Source: Labrenzia sp. THAF82
GTDB taxonomy: Bacteria; Pseudomonadota; Alphaproteobacteria; Rhizobiales; Stappiaceae
NCBI RefSeq assembly: GCF_009363435.1
Contig: NZ_CP045354.1
Location: forward strand, 4,864,501-4,928,500
Direction of reading: 5' to 3'
DNA length: 64,000 nt
The position numbers were made by a program, and so were the translations under genes. The notes beneath the pieces are model-generated. The model had not been told where the DNA came from, made no database searches, and was given only the letters and a program-made list of their open reading frames with translations. Position 1 is the stretch's first letter, and every line of letters starts with the position of its first letter. Of this stretch, positions 53,820 through 63,174 are shown one piece after another.

Positions 53820-53987
53820 ATGCCTTTGCAACAAGAAATGTTCCAAAACGAAGAAACGTTTGCTGCCGAGCAACCGGACGTTGATGTGCGTCAGAGATCT
53901 TTTCAGCGCGAGAATCTCTTACTGATTGCCGGTGTCGCGCTGGTATTGCTGGCAGCAGGCATGGCGATGTCAAACGCATTGGCCTAG
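53820..53987 (+). CDS. Small single-span membrane protein (putative)
   Basis: 55-aa frame below the usual length cut-off: MPLQQEMFQNEETFAAEQPD at the start, a basic stretch, and one C-terminal hydrophobic helix (NLLLIAGVALVLLAAGMAM) ending SNALA. The hydrophobic segment preceded by Arg residues looks like a designed membrane anchor rather than chance, but the ribosome site is poor. Function unknown. Confidence 0.4.
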   Translation: MPLQQEMFQNEETFAAEQPDVDVRQRSFQRENLLLIAGVALVLLAAGMAMSNALA

Positions 53988-54022
53988 GCCAGCGGACTCG
54001 CATTTAACCAGCAACTTGCCCA

Positions 54023-54700
54023 TCAGGTTTTTGCAAATCTGGCAGTAAACAAGGCAACACATCCAATCATCTCAATGGACACCTCGGCGAACCGCGCAGA
54101 GAGTTCCGCTCGCAATGCTTCCAGAGTGTCGTCAGCGTTCGCAAACACGCCTCTTGTATTATAAATGCTCATGAGCTTGCGCGCGAGCAGAGGGCGCGGA
54201 TTTGCGACTTGCAAGATGGTTGATCCAAAGACTGTTCCCCTTTCGGAAAGATGGGGTTTCAGGTGATCGAAGACAACCGACTTTCGAGCCATGCAGCCCG
54301 GCAGGCAATGCAGAAGATAGTTCAAGCCGATACTGTCGAAGTGACCAAGAGCGTCGGGTAATGGCACCATTGCATCAGCATGAACGGATTTCGGCTTGTA
54401 CCTGCTGATGCGTTCCGACGCGCTTTCAAGACACTCTCTGTTTGGATCAAGCAGAGTAATTTGCGGTGACTTTGCAGGAAACCTGGCCTTGTCGAGGAAG
54501 AAGCCAGTTCCGACGCCGATATCAAGATGGCGAGCCGACAAGTTGGCCACGTGATGTCCAATGAGATGCCTGCTTGGACAGCGCCAGATGAAACGGTTGG
54601 AAAACCCCAGAACCAATGCGTCGTAGAGCGCGAGAGTTCTTCGAGAATAGACCGCGTAACCGGGTTTGTTTTCTTCGGGAAACTTTCCCACGCACAACAT
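54023..54700 (-). CDS. Class I SAM-dependent methyltransferase
   Basis: 225-aa cytoplasmic protein. SAM motif I is HLDIGVGTGFFLD, followed by the acidic end of strand 2 in ITLLDPNRECL and motif post-II ADAMVPLPDALGHFDSIGLN. Such proteins are broad in substrate. The ATG at 54700 is a best guess; a GTG at 54724 would add 8 residues and neither has a good ribosome site. Located just downstream of ccoS on the same strand but 77 bp away, and not obviously linked to the oxidase genes. Confidence 0.7.
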   Translation of the reverse strand: MLCVGKFPEENKPGYAVYSRRTLALYDALVLGFSNRFIWRCPSRHLIGHHVANLSARHLDIGVGTGFFLDKARFPAKSPQITLLDPNRECLESASERISRYKPKSVHADAMVPLPDALGHFDSIGLNYLLHCLPGCMARKSVVFDHLKPHLSERGTVFGSTILQVANPRPLLARKLMSIYNTRGVFANADDTLEALRAELSARFAEVSIEMIGCVALFTARFAKT

Positions 54701-54777
54701 CCCAAGGCTGGCCGTTAGCACCAAGTCTTAGCAGTGTAGTCGTCAGTACAAGCTCACGCTATCAAATAGAGCGCCGT

Positions 54778-54927
54778 TCAGTCGGGCAGATCGTCATCGT
54801 CCAGAATGCGCCATTTTGCACCTTCCAGATCGTCATACTGGCCGCTCTTGAGAGACCAAAGAAATGCGCCCAAGCCAAGCGCCCCCAAGAACAAGGCTAT
54901 CGGGATCAGGAAAATGAGCACATCCAT
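54778..54927 (-). CDS. ccoS: cbb3-type cytochrome oxidase assembly protein CcoS
   Basis: 49-aa inner-membrane protein, too short for a standard ORF list. It opens MDVLIFLIPIALFLGALGLG, one membrane helix, then the family block FLWSLKSGQYDDLEG and an acidic C-terminus (ILDDDDLPD). CcoS is needed to insert cofactors into the oxidase. It begins 5 bases after the ccoI stop and is the last gene of ccoGHIS. Confidence 0.9.
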   Translation of the reverse strand: MDVLIFLIPIALFLGALGLGAFLWSLKSGQYDDLEGAKWRILDDDDLPD

Positions 54928-54932
54928 GAGCG

Positions 54933-57182
54933 TTATCCCTTTGCCAGCTGGTCTTGGGACTTGCGAACCGGCACTGGTTCACGTGAATTGGCGGTCTCAC
55001 CGAAGCGCAGTTTCAGCGCATTTGCCGTCACTGCCAACGAAGACGCAGACATGGCGACAGCGGCCATAAGCGGTGTCACGAAGCCGGCAACGGCGATCGG
55101 TACGGCAATGATGTTGTAGACTACAGATATCCAAAGGTTCTGCTCGATCGCCGCTCGGGCTCTCTTTGAAAGACGCAGCGCATCCGCAACGGGCTGCAGC
55201 TTTTCGCCCAGAAAGACCGCGTCCGCAGCAGCCTGGCTCAAATGCACCGCAGAGACCGGAGACAGCGACACATTTGCGCCCGCCAATGCTGGCGCATCGT
55301 TGAGGCCATCCCCCACCATCAGCACGTTCCTGCCTTCAGCTTGAAGTGCTTCCAACCGGGCAATCTTGCTGGCAGGTTTCATGCCTGCCTGCCAGGCCTC
55401 CACATCAAGAGCCCGTGCGCAGTCGGCGACGGCCGGCTCCGTGTCACCTGAGACAATCTCTAGCGCGAACCCATCCGCCTTCAGCTGATCAATGACGGCG
55501 CGCGCATCAGGCCGCAGGCTCTGACGGAAGGTCAAAAGCCGAACCGGCGCATCACCGTGGCGGATTGCAAGAAGCGATGCACCGGGCGTCTCGGACAAGG
55601 CTTGCTCGATCTGCTGGTGAGACGCACCACAGAACATCGGGCTGCCGAGCCGGAGCGTCTTGCCGGCAACCTCTGTTTCCAGTCCTGCGCCAGAAACCTC
55701 AGTCACTTCAGCAAGCGGTGTGATTGCGCCCGTTGCCTTGACCAGTGCTGCTGACAAAGGGTGCCGGCTGGCCAGAGCAAGCCGGCCGGCAAGAAGCACA
55801 GTGTCGTCTTCTGTGTCTATTTCACTGCACAGTTCCGGTTCAGCCAGTGTCAAGGTGCCTGTCTTGTCGAACAAGATGGTATCAATGTCAGCCAGACGTT
55901 CGATCGCATCGCTTGAATTCAAAAGGACACCGCATCGAAACAACTGTCCTGAGGCAACGACCTGGACCGCGGGCACCGCAAGCCCGAGTGCACAGGGACA
56001 GGTGATGATCAGAACCGAAATGGAAATCACAAGCGCGGGTTGCCACGCCAGTCCCGCAAGCAGCCACCCAAGGAAAGTGATGGCAGCTGCGCCATGCACA
56101 AGCGGTGCATAAAGCCGGGCTGCTCGATCCGCAACGCGCACATACTTCGACTTTGCCTGTGATGCGGTTTCAAGAAGCCGATTGACCTCATCCAGGAGCG
56201 TCGCACCGGACGCTGCCTCAACACGCACCTGCAAGGCTCCTGCCCCGTTCAAGGTACCCGCATAAACACGCTGCCCGGGATTTACGGGAACAAGTACGCT
56301 TTCCCCCGTCACGAGGCTCTGGTCGATTTCCGAAGCGCCCGTTTCCACAACTCCGTCGACAGGGACACGTTCACCGCCGGAGACCATGACCAGGTCACCA
56401 GTCTCGATCTTGGAAAGCGGAACCTCGCGGACGGTGCCATCCGGATTGATCCGGGCTGCGACTTCAGCCTTCAATGCAGCGATGTTCTCAGCGAAGGACC
56501 GCGTGCGCCCGCGCATGTTGTGGTCGAGATAACGACCGATCAACAAGAAGAAGAGCAACATCACCGCAGATTCAAAATAGGCATGATGATGATGCTGGAT
56601 CGTTTGCACGACTGAAAGCGCAACCGCAAGAAAAACACCGATCACTATTGGCACGTCCATATTCAACCGCCCGGCAGCGAGCGCCTTGAACGCGCTTTTC
56701 ACAAATGGACGGCCCGAATAGGCAACGGTCGGCAAGGCAATCAATGCTGACAACCAGTGGAAAAAATCGCGCGTTTCCGGGGTTATGTCAGTTGCGTTTC
56801 CGGACCAGACGGAAACGGACAGCAGCATGATGTTCATGCCGGCGAAGCCCGCGACCGCCAGGCAACGCAACAACTGCTTGCCGGTTTTGTCCTGGCGTTC
56901 GCGTTGACTTGCCGGATCGAAGGGATGCGCCGCATAGCCGAGGCGCTCCAACTCGGCGACTATCTCATCGGCTCCGGTTTCATCCTGAACCCAATCGACC
57001 GCGAGACGCTGGCTGGTCAGGTTGACCCGCGCATTGCGAATTCCGGGAAGACGATGCAGACCGCGCTCAATTTCGCCCATGCAGGCAGCACAGGTGATGC
57101 CGTCGACGGCGAGGTCCATATGAACCGCGCCGTCCTTTCCCGGGGTGACAAAGGCCTGCCAATCGCGCTGATGAACCGTCAA
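54933..57182 (-). CDS. ccoI: Copper-translocating P-type ATPase CcoI (FixI)
   Basis: 749-aa P1B-type ATPase that supplies copper to the cbb3 oxidase. The HMA domain is near the start (GITCAACMGEIER). Eight helices follow, with the copper motif CPC in IITCPCALGLAVPAVQ, the phosphorylation motif FDKTGTLTL, TGES in SLVTGESVLV and the hinge GDGLNDAPALAGA. The start appears to be a TTG at 57182 with TGAGG 8 bases upstream; an ATG at 57119 would lose only the prefix ahead of the HMA domain. FixI proteins often have extra N-terminal cysteines; none is seen here. It lies 11 bases after ccoH. Confidence 0.9.
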   Translation of the reverse strand: MTVHQRDWQAFVTPGKDGAVHMDLAVDGITCAACMGEIERGLHRLPGIRNARVNLTSQRLAVDWVQDETGADEIVAELERLGYAAHPFDPASQRERQDKTGKQLLRCLAVAGFAGMNIMLLSVSVWSGNATDITPETRDFFHWLSALIALPTVAYSGRPFVKSAFKALAAGRLNMDVPIVIGVFLAVALSVVQTIQHHHHAYFESAVMLLFFLLIGRYLDHNMRGRTRSFAENIAALKAEVAARINPDGTVREVPLSKIETGDLVMVSGGERVPVDGVVETGASEIDQSLVTGESVLVPVNPGQRVYAGTLNGAGALQVRVEAASGATLLDEVNRLLETASQAKSKYVRVADRAARLYAPLVHGAAAITFLGWLLAGLAWQPALVISISVLIITCPCALGLAVPAVQVVASGQLFRCGVLLNSSDAIERLADIDTILFDKTGTLTLAEPELCSEIDTEDDTVLLAGRLALASRHPLSAALVKATGAITPLAEVTEVSGAGLETEVAGKTLRLGSPMFCGASHQQIEQALSETPGASLLAIRHGDAPVRLLTFRQSLRPDARAVIDQLKADGFALEIVSGDTEPAVADCARALDVEAWQAGMKPASKIARLEALQAEGRNVLMVGDGLNDAPALAGANVSLSPVSAVHLSQAAADAVFLGEKLQPVADALRLSKRARAAIEQNLWISVVYNIIAVPIAVAGFVTPLMAAVAMSASSLAVTANALKLRFGETANSREPVPVRKSQDQLAKG

Positions 57183-57192
57183 AACCGTCGCC

Positions 57193-57708
57193 TCAATCCG
57201 TCAGGAAAATCCGGTTTTCGGATTTGAACATCCGCTTACCGTCCTGCTCGATTACCAACACCAGGTTCCAGTTGCCCGCGGGCAGGTCAGAAACGTCTGC
57301 CGTATACCTGCCGCCGCCATCTGCATTCAGGAAGAGTTCCACATCCCCCTCCCCTTGAGCCGGTCGCCGCAACGCGGCTTTGACATCCACACCATAAAGA
57401 GGCGTGCCCTTCGCATCCAACGCCGTAACCTGAACCTTGGCACCTGCACCTGTCGTCCGCGTAACTTCGTTGGTCACCTGCCAGCGCAATTCTTCCTGGG
57501 CCTTTGCAGCCGCAATTTCCCGATTGTAGGCCTGTCCGGCCTCATAGGAACTTTCTACGACCACCCCCGGGAATGAACCGAAAGCGAGGTAAAGAAAGAT
57601 CGCATTGGCCGTGAAAATAACGCCAAAAAATCCTATCAACCAAGCCAGCACCGTTTTGCCGGTGATGGCCTTTGGATCCTTCATGTTCGACTGAACCATG
57701 GTCATCAT
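57193..57708 (-). CDS. ccoH: cbb3 oxidase assembly protein CcoH (FixH)
   Basis: 171-aa inner-membrane protein. One N-terminal helix (TVLAWLIGFFGVIFTANAIF) precedes a periplasmic domain that begins with VVVESSYEAGQAYN, the FixH pattern, and ends LVIEQDGKRMFKSENRIFL. Several start codons compete (57708, 57705, 57699); GAGGAG fits the first two. The protein is proposed to help assemble the oxidase. It starts 8 bases after the ccoG stop. Confidence 0.88.
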   Translation of the reverse strand: MMTMVQSNMKDPKAITGKTVLAWLIGFFGVIFTANAIFLYLAFGSFPGVVVESSYEAGQAYNREIAAAKAQEELRWQVTNEVTRTTGAGAKVQVTALDAKGTPLYGVDVKAALRRPAQGEGDVELFLNADGGGRYTADVSDLPAGNWNLVLVIEQDGKRMFKSENRIFLTD

Positions 57709-57715
57709 TATCTCC

Positions 57716-59179
57716 TCAAGGATTTCCCGGGGCTTTGAACGTGTCTTTGGCGGTCACAACCTCACCCATCACGCTTTCCGTGATCCGAAAGACGACAGGT
57801 GTCGAATGAGGCATGTCCTCAGAGGGTGACGATGTCACCAATATCCGAACTTCCCGTGTGGTGTCCGGACCAACTTCGATGAAGGGCCGGCCGGCAAAGG
57901 TTTCGTCGACACCTACAGCCTCAACAAGCGTTTCGGGCGGCATGCCCTCCACATGAAGCATGAAGTGGCGCTCGTGGCGGCGTTTGTTCGAAAGACGAAC
58001 CGTATAACCATTGCGCACAGATCCGTCGGACTGTTCCACAAAGATCGGATTTCTGTCGTGCAGAACGCTGATATCGGCGAAATCACGGTTGAGCAGCACG
58101 AACAGCATGATTGCGCCAACCAGTGCTATGACTGCTGCGTAAATAACCGTCCGGACCCGGACAATCTCGTAGACCGGCTCCTTGCCTTCGATCCGGCGTT
58201 CAATGTTTTCGTCAGTATCATAAGCGATCAGGCCCGTAGGCTTTCCTATCTTCGTCATGATGTTGTCGCACGCGTCGATACAGAGACCGCACTGAATGCA
58301 ATCTAGCTGCATGCCTTTGCGAATATCGACCCCGGTCGGGCAGACCTGAAAACACTGGTAGCAGTCGATGCAATCACCTGCCGGAAGCCCCTGATCAACC
58401 AATTTCTTGTTTTGCTTCAGGGACCCGCGCGGTTCACCGCGGTCCCAGCGATAGGTAACGTTGAGCGCTTTTTCATCGGTCAGTGCAGCCTGAATACGTG
58501 GCCAGGGGCACATATAAATGCACACCTGTTCCCGCATAAAACCTGCCAACAGATAGGTCGTGGTGGTCAGGATCCCGATCCAGATATACGCGATCATGGG
58601 TGCCTGGAACGTCAGCAACTGCCAGACCAGCGTCGGGGCATCGTTGAAGTAAAGAACCCAGGCTCCACCCGTCCACCAGGCGATCATCAGCCAGAAGAAA
58701 TGTTTTGTAGCCCTTTTGCCAACCTTTCCGGCGGTCCAGGGCTGTTTGTCGAGCGCGATCCGCTCACGCCGGTCGCCCTCTACCTTTCGCTCAACCCACA
58801 GGAACAGATCCGTCCAGACCGTCTGAGGACACAGATAGCCGCACCAGATCCGGCCTGCGACAGCGTTCATCAAGAACAAGGTCACTGCAGCGATAATGAG
58901 CAGACCCGTGAGGTAGTAGACTTCCTGCGGCCAGATCTCGATGAAGAAAAAGTAGGCCCGCCGATGCTCCATATCGACCAGGACAGCCTGGCCGGGTGCG
59001 TTCGGCCCCCTGTCATAGCGAATGAAAGGCAGGAAGTAGTAGATGCCCAGAGTAATGAAAAGCAGTGCCCACTTGATTCTGCGAAACAGACCGTGGGTCG
59101 CCATGGGATAGATCTTTTTGGCTGACGCAAACCATTCTTCGGATTGCGAGCCTTCATGCGTTTCGGTGTCCGTAGACAT
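57716..59179 (-). CDS. ccoG: Cytochrome c oxidase accessory protein CcoG (FixG/RdxA)
   Basis: 487-aa polyferredoxin-like membrane protein involved in copper reduction for the cbb3 oxidase. Membrane helices are at the N-terminus and middle, with cluster motifs CGYLCPQ, CIYMCPW, CIDCYQCFQVCPTGVDI and CIQCGLCIDACD. The C-terminal half is a periplasmic immunoglobulin-like domain (NPIFVEQSDGSVRNGYTVRL). It heads the ccoGHIS unit, preceded by AGAGGACGG. A rho-independent terminator for ccoNOQP lies upstream, so it is likely transcribed separately. Confidence 0.92.
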   Translation of the reverse strand: MSTDTETHEGSQSEEWFASAKKIYPMATHGLFRRIKWALLFITLGIYYFLPFIRYDRGPNAPGQAVLVDMEHRRAYFFFIEIWPQEVYYLTGLLIIAAVTLFLMNAVAGRIWCGYLCPQTVWTDLFLWVERKVEGDRRERIALDKQPWTAGKVGKRATKHFFWLMIAWWTGGAWVLYFNDAPTLVWQLLTFQAPMIAYIWIGILTTTTYLLAGFMREQVCIYMCPWPRIQAALTDEKALNVTYRWDRGEPRGSLKQNKKLVDQGLPAGDCIDCYQCFQVCPTGVDIRKGMQLDCIQCGLCIDACDNIMTKIGKPTGLIAYDTDENIERRIEGKEPVYEIVRVRTVIYAAVIALVGAIMLFVLLNRDFADISVLHDRNPIFVEQSDGSVRNGYTVRLSNKRRHERHFMLHVEGMPPETLVEAVGVDETFAGRPFIEVGPDTTREVRILVTSSPSEDMPHSTPVVFRITESVMGEVVTAKDTFKAPGNP

Positions 59180-59217
59180 GCCGCCCGTCCTCTTAAACGC
59201 GATCCTGCCCCAATAGG

Positions 59218-59233
59218 ATCTGAACTTTCAGAT
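59218..59233. promoter_or_regulatory. 16-bp inverted repeat upstream of ccoG
   Basis: ATCTGAA CT TTCAGAT, a perfect 7-2-7 repeat 39 bp upstream of the ccoG ATG, between the ccoNOQP terminator and ccoG. It could be an operator or RNA hairpin. It does not match the FNR consensus. Confidence 0.35.
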
Positions 59234-59268
59234 GCTCATGATCTTTAGCATCCGGATTTCAAAATAAA

Positions 59269-59297
59269 CCGGCGCAAAGCGTCACACTTTGCGCCGG
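59269..59297 (-). terminator. Rho-independent terminator of ccoNOQP
   Basis: An 11-bp perfect stem (CCGGCGCAAAG at 59269-59279, CTTTGCGCCGG at 59287-59297, 7-base loop) is followed on the minus strand by TTTATTTT. It lies about 72 bp after the ccoP stop and before ccoG. Confidence 0.88.
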
Positions 59298-59368
59298 ATC
59301 AAATCATTCAGGCCTTCTGGCGTTTTTGTCGCATCAGTCCTGTGAATTACAGGTCCGGCCTGACAGAT

Positions 59369-60247
59369 TTACTGACCACCACCGAAGGAGTGGACGTAAA
59401 CGGTCAACGACTTGATGGTCGCCGGATCGAGACGATCCGACCATGCCGGCATCACGCCGTTCCTTGGGTTCGTGACCTGCGCCTTGATGGCATCAAGCGA
59501 TTTGCCATAAAGGTAATTGGCCGACATCAAGCTCGGTGCACCGACTTCCTGAATTCCTTCCAGGTTGTCGCCATGACACGCTGCGCAATTGTCTTCGTAG
59601 AGTGTCTGCCCAGCGGCCAGATCAACACCTTCGTCCGTATCAAGTCCGGCTTTGGACGCAACGAAGTTCGAGACCTGATTGATCTCGTCCTTGCTCAGAA
59701 GTTCGTCGCGACCGTAGGCCGGCATGTCACCGAAGCGGGTGTCGTCGTTGGTGGTCCGGATGCCATGGAGCAAGGTGGTGTGGATGTCATCCAGCGTACC
59801 GCCCCAAAGCCAGGTATCATCCTGAAGGTTCGGATAGCCCTCAGCACCGGTACCGCCACTGCCGTGGCAAGGTGCACAGTTGTCGCCGAAGGCAGCCTGA
59901 CCGTTTGCCAACGCAAATTGCAGCATCTCCTGATCAGCCGAAATGTCCTGTAGCGAGGTGGCGACAATCTTGTCGGCAAACTCGGACCGATCGGCAATAC
60001 CTTGATCATAAGCGGCGATCGCTTCCATGCGCTGGTTAGCGCCGAGGACACCTTTCGTGTAGCTGGATACCAACGGCCAAGCCGGATAGAGGATCCAGTA
60101 AACAACCGCCCAGGCGATGGTGACGTAAAAGAGATACAGCCACCATCTCGGCAAGGGATTGTTCAGTTCTTTCAGGCCATCCCACTCGTGGCCGGTGGTC
60201 TCGACCCCGGAAACCTGGTCGACTTCCTTGTTGTGTGCGTCAGCCAT
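59369..60247 (-). CDS. ccoP: cbb3 oxidase di-heme cytochrome c subunit CcoP
   Basis: 292-aa membrane-anchored cytochrome. The N-terminal helix (WWLYLFYVTIAWAVVYWILY) is followed by the typical NNPLPRWW-like loop before it and two c-type heme motifs, CAPCH (about 128) and CAACH (about 222). The region between has YGRDELLSKDEI. ATG at 60247 follows GGGAGG; a TTG one codon earlier is disregarded. Carries electrons to CcoO/CcoN. Confidence 0.93.
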   Translation of the reverse strand: MADAHNKEVDQVSGVETTGHEWDGLKELNNPLPRWWLYLFYVTIAWAVVYWILYPAWPLVSSYTKGVLGANQRMEAIAAYDQGIADRSEFADKIVATSLQDISADQEMLQFALANGQAAFGDNCAPCHGSGGTGAEGYPNLQDDTWLWGGTLDDIHTTLLHGIRTTNDDTRFGDMPAYGRDELLSKDEINQVSNFVASKAGLDTDEGVDLAAGQTLYEDNCAACHGDNLEGIQEVGAPSLMSANYLYGKSLDAIKAQVTNPRNGVMPAWSDRLDPATIKSLTVYVHSFGGGQ

Positions 60248-60250
60248 CAA

Positions 60251-60406
60251 TCAATCCTCCCGAAACGGGATCTGAGCTGCATCGTCGAACTTTTTGCGGT
60301 TCTTTGGCCACAACGCATAGGCCAGGACGATGCCAAACAGGATCATGAAGTAGAGTAGGCCCCAGGTCTGTGCGAAGCCTGCGAAAGCGGTATACGTTTC
60401 GTTCAT
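60251..60406 (-). CDS. ccoQ: cbb3 oxidase subunit CcoQ
   Basis: 51-aa single-helix protein: MNETYTAFAGFAQTWGLLYF, then a hydrophobic helix and WPKNRKKFDDAAQIPF, a typical CcoQ tail. The ATG at 60406 follows GAGG with an 8-base gap and lies 5 bases after the ccoO stop. It stabilises the oxidase complex. Confidence 0.92.
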   Translation of the reverse strand: MNETYTAFAGFAQTWGLLYFMILFGIVLAYALWPKNRKKFDDAAQIPFRED

Positions 60407-60411
60407 CGCCC

Positions 60412-61146
60412 TTACCTCGAGTTTGCCTTGTTGTCGTAGATGGAGAAGTCCACCATCGTGCCGAGCACCTGGAGATAGGCGACGAGAGCGTCCATCTCGG
60501 TGACGGCGTCGGGATTGCCATCGAAGTCGCGGATCTGAGCCGTCGGCCAACGCTCCTCGAATGCATAAGCTGCATCCGTGTCCGGCCGAGCCTGTCCCAT
60601 CAGATCGCTGGCTGCGTTCTCAATCTGCTCTTCGGTGTAAGGCACACCAACGATGCTGTTGACCGTCAGGGCCGATTGAGTGTCACGCGTGTCCAGCTTG
60701 TTTTCCGCCAGGAACGGGTAGCCGGGCATGATTGACGCGGGAACCAGAGACCGTGGGTTGATCAGGTGCTCCGTGTGCCAGGCGTCGGAATACTTGCCGC
60801 CAACGCGGGCAAGGTCCGGGCCTGTGCGTTTGGACCCCCACTGGAACGGATGGTCATACATTGACTCCGCCGCCAGCGAGAAATGACCGTAGCGCTCCAT
60901 TTCATCCCGCATCGGGCGCACCATCTGCGAGTGGCAAAGGTAACACCCTTCACGGATATAGATGTCGCGCCCCTTGAGCTCGAGCGGCGTATAGGGCCGC
61001 ATTCCAACTGTCTTCTCGATTGTGCTCTTCAGGTAGAAGAGCGGTGCAATCTCGACCAGACCGCCGATGGCGACCGCCACCAGAATGCCTATCAGCAGAA
61101 CAAAGGAGTTCTTCTCAAAGACTTCGTGTTTTTTCCATGCAGACAT
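60412..61146 (-). CDS. ccoO: cbb3 oxidase cytochrome c subunit CcoO
   Basis: 244-aa membrane-bound mono-heme cytochrome. One N-terminal helix ([20 protein letters not shown]) and heme motif CYLCH in [17 protein letters not shown], with the axial Met expected in SIMPGYPFL. The ATG at 61146 follows GGGAGGGAC; the longer frame begins inside ccoN. Second gene of the oxidase operon. Confidence 0.94.
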   Translation of the reverse strand: MSAWKKHEVFEKNSFVLLIGILVAVAIGGLVEIAPLFYLKSTIEKTVGMRPYTPLELKGRDIYIREGCYLCHSQMVRPMRDEMERYGHFSLAAESMYDHPFQWGSKRTGPDLARVGGKYSDAWHTEHLINPRSLVPASIMPGYPFLAENKLDTRDTQSALTVNSIVGVPYTEEQIENAASDLMGQARPDTDAAYAFEERWPTAQIRDFDGNPDAVTEMDALVAYLQVLGTMVDFSIYDNKANSR

Positions 61147-61159
61147 TTTTGTCCCTCCC

Positions 61160-62815
61160 TTATTCGGCCGGAGCCAGGGAGCCAGCCGGCGCAGCGTCGG
61201 CTTCTTCAGCCTCGCCATGACGGACGGTCATCCAGAGATTGTAGGCCATGATCACGGCGCCGAGCACGAACAGCGCACCACCGAGAGCACGGATGATGTA
61301 GAACGGATGCATTGCTTCCACGGTTTCCACGAACGAGTATTCAAGGAAGCCGAGGCTGTCATATGCCCGCCACATCAGGCCCTGCATGATACCGGACACC
61401 CACATCGCGGTGATGTAGAGAACGATACCGAGCGTCGACAGCCAGAAGTGCCAGTTCACCAGCTTCAGCGAATAGAGCTGCTTCTTGTTCCACAGCCAGG
61501 GAACGAGGCAGTAAATCGCGCCGAAGGAGATGTAACCCACCCAGCCGAGAGCACCGGAATGCACGTGGCCAATGGTCCAGTCGGTGTAATGCGACAGTGA
61601 ATTGACCGAGCGCAGGCTCATCAACGGACCTTCAAAGGTCGACATGCCGTAGAATGCAACCGAGACAACCATCATACGCAGAACCGGATCGGTTCTCAGC
61701 TTGTCCCAGGCACCCGACAGGGTCATCAGACCGTTGATCATGCCACCCCAGGACGGCATCCACAGGATGATGGAGAAGGTTGCACCCAGGGTCGAAGCCC
61801 ATTGCGGCAGAGCCGTGTAGTGCAGGTGGTGCGGACCAGCCCAGATGTAGAGGAAGATCAGCGCCCAGAAGTGGACAATCGACAGGCGGTAAGAATAGAC
61901 CGGCCGGTCAGCCTGCTTCGGAATGAAGTAGTACATGATGGCCAGGAAGCCGGCTGTCAGGAAGAACCCGACCGCGTTGTGGCCGTACCACCATTGAACC
62001 ATTGCATCCTGTACACCCGACCAGACGATGTAGGACTTTGTCGAATAGATCGACACCGGTATCGTCAGGTTGTTGGTGATGTGAAGCATGGCAATCGTGA
62101 CGATGAACGCCAGATAGAACCAGTTGGCCACATAGATATGCGGCTCTTTCCGCTTCCAGAGCGTGCCGAGGAACAGGAACAGATAGAAGACCCAGACAAT
62201 GGTCAGCCACAGATCGGCATACCATTCCGGTTCCGCGTATTCCTTACTCTGGGTCACGCCCAGAAGGTATCCAGTGCCGGCAATAACGATGAAAGCGTTG
62301 TAGCCGAGAATAACGAACCAGGGCAGGATCCTGCCCGGCATGCGAGCCCGGCTGGTTCTTTGCACCACATACATTGACGTGGCCAGCAGCACGTTGCCGC
62401 CAAAGGCGAAAATCACGGCTGAGGTGTGCAAGGGACGCAAGCGCCCGAAATTGGTCCAGGGAAGATCGAAATTCAGCGCTGGCCATGCCAGCTGCAACGC
62501 GATCACGAGCCCGACCGTAAAGCCGGCCAGTCCCCAGAACATTGCTGCGATGGTCCCGAATTTGACCGGTCCCATGTTGTAGTTCGGTTTTCCGTCGATT
62601 TCAGCCGGGATCGGTTCCCCGCCGTCGTCGAAGTAGTTCTTGAAGATAAAAAACACGCCCACAGCGGCAAACAAAGTGCCGATGCCAGCGTGAAATGCCA
62701 TGACCTGATCAAATGTCTTGCCCGCTACGATCAAGCAGACAAAAGCAAGCACCACGAGGAAGATCGCAAAACCGCCTTCCTCGAGCGAGATCATTTTGGC
62801 CTTATTTTGTGCCAT
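61160..62815 (-). CDS. ccoN: cbb3-type cytochrome c oxidase catalytic subunit CcoN
   Basis: 551-aa, twelve-helix heme-copper oxidase subunit. The heme and CuB histidines are visible in [40 protein letters not shown] and [15 protein letters not shown]. The ATG at 62815 is chosen because it begins the family's N-terminus; an ATG at 62842 would add 9 residues without a ribosome site. This oxidase has high oxygen affinity. A perfect FNR box lies 78 bp upstream. Confidence 0.94.
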   Translation of the reverse strand: MAQNKAKMISLEEGGFAIFLVVLAFVCLIVAGKTFDQVMAFHAGIGTLFAAVGVFFIFKNYFDDGGEPIPAEIDGKPNYNMGPVKFGTIAAMFWGLAGFTVGLVIALQLAWPALNFDLPWTNFGRLRPLHTSAVIFAFGGNVLLATSMYVVQRTSRARMPGRILPWFVILGYNAFIVIAGTGYLLGVTQSKEYAEPEWYADLWLTIVWVFYLFLFLGTLWKRKEPHIYVANWFYLAFIVTIAMLHITNNLTIPVSIYSTKSYIVWSGVQDAMVQWWYGHNAVGFFLTAGFLAIMYYFIPKQADRPVYSYRLSIVHFWALIFLYIWAGPHHLHYTALPQWASTLGATFSIILWMPSWGGMINGLMTLSGAWDKLRTDPVLRMMVVSVAFYGMSTFEGPLMSLRSVNSLSHYTDWTIGHVHSGALGWVGYISFGAIYCLVPWLWNKKQLYSLKLVNWHFWLSTLGIVLYITAMWVSGIMQGLMWRAYDSLGFLEYSFVETVEAMHPFYIIRALGGALFVLGAVIMAYNLWMTVRHGEAEEADAAPAGSLAPAE

Positions 62816-62892
62816 TTCAGCGCCCCAGTCCTTAGAATCCATACAAGGTGCCAACGATGGCACGACCATGCACACGACTTTCCCGAGCCGCG

Positions 62893-62906
62893 TTGATTCA
62901 TATCAA
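62893..62906. promoter_or_regulatory. Perfect FNR/FixK box upstream of ccoNOQP
   Basis: TTGAT TCAT ATCAA matches the FNR consensus exactly. It lies 78 bp upstream of the ccoN ATG, the usual place for oxygen-controlled activation of this operon. Confidence 0.85.
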
Positions 62907-63174
62907 TGGGGTCATACAGTCCCTCTAGACAAAAGGTTGAGTGCAGGTTGTCGCACCTGACCGGCACAATGTCGCAGCTCCTGGTTCAGGCCCCGCAAAG
63001 CGCAATAATTTGCCCTCTTTCCAATCAGGAATTGCCGACCACTTTCGTCCCTGAAACACGAATTTTCAGCGCGCCCACCAGGAAGCTGTGCTACTTCGTC
63101 ACTGCCCTTCCTCACGTCGGCGCTGGTTAAAATGCCGCCGACGCCGCCAAACCAGGACATGCTTCTTGCCGTCG
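62907..63174. other. Intergenic stretch between the ccoN promoter and a DMT transporter gene
   Basis: About 270 bp with no convincing gene. Short frames here are not supported by ribosome sites or homology. The promoter of the transporter gene should lie here. Confidence 0.4.
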
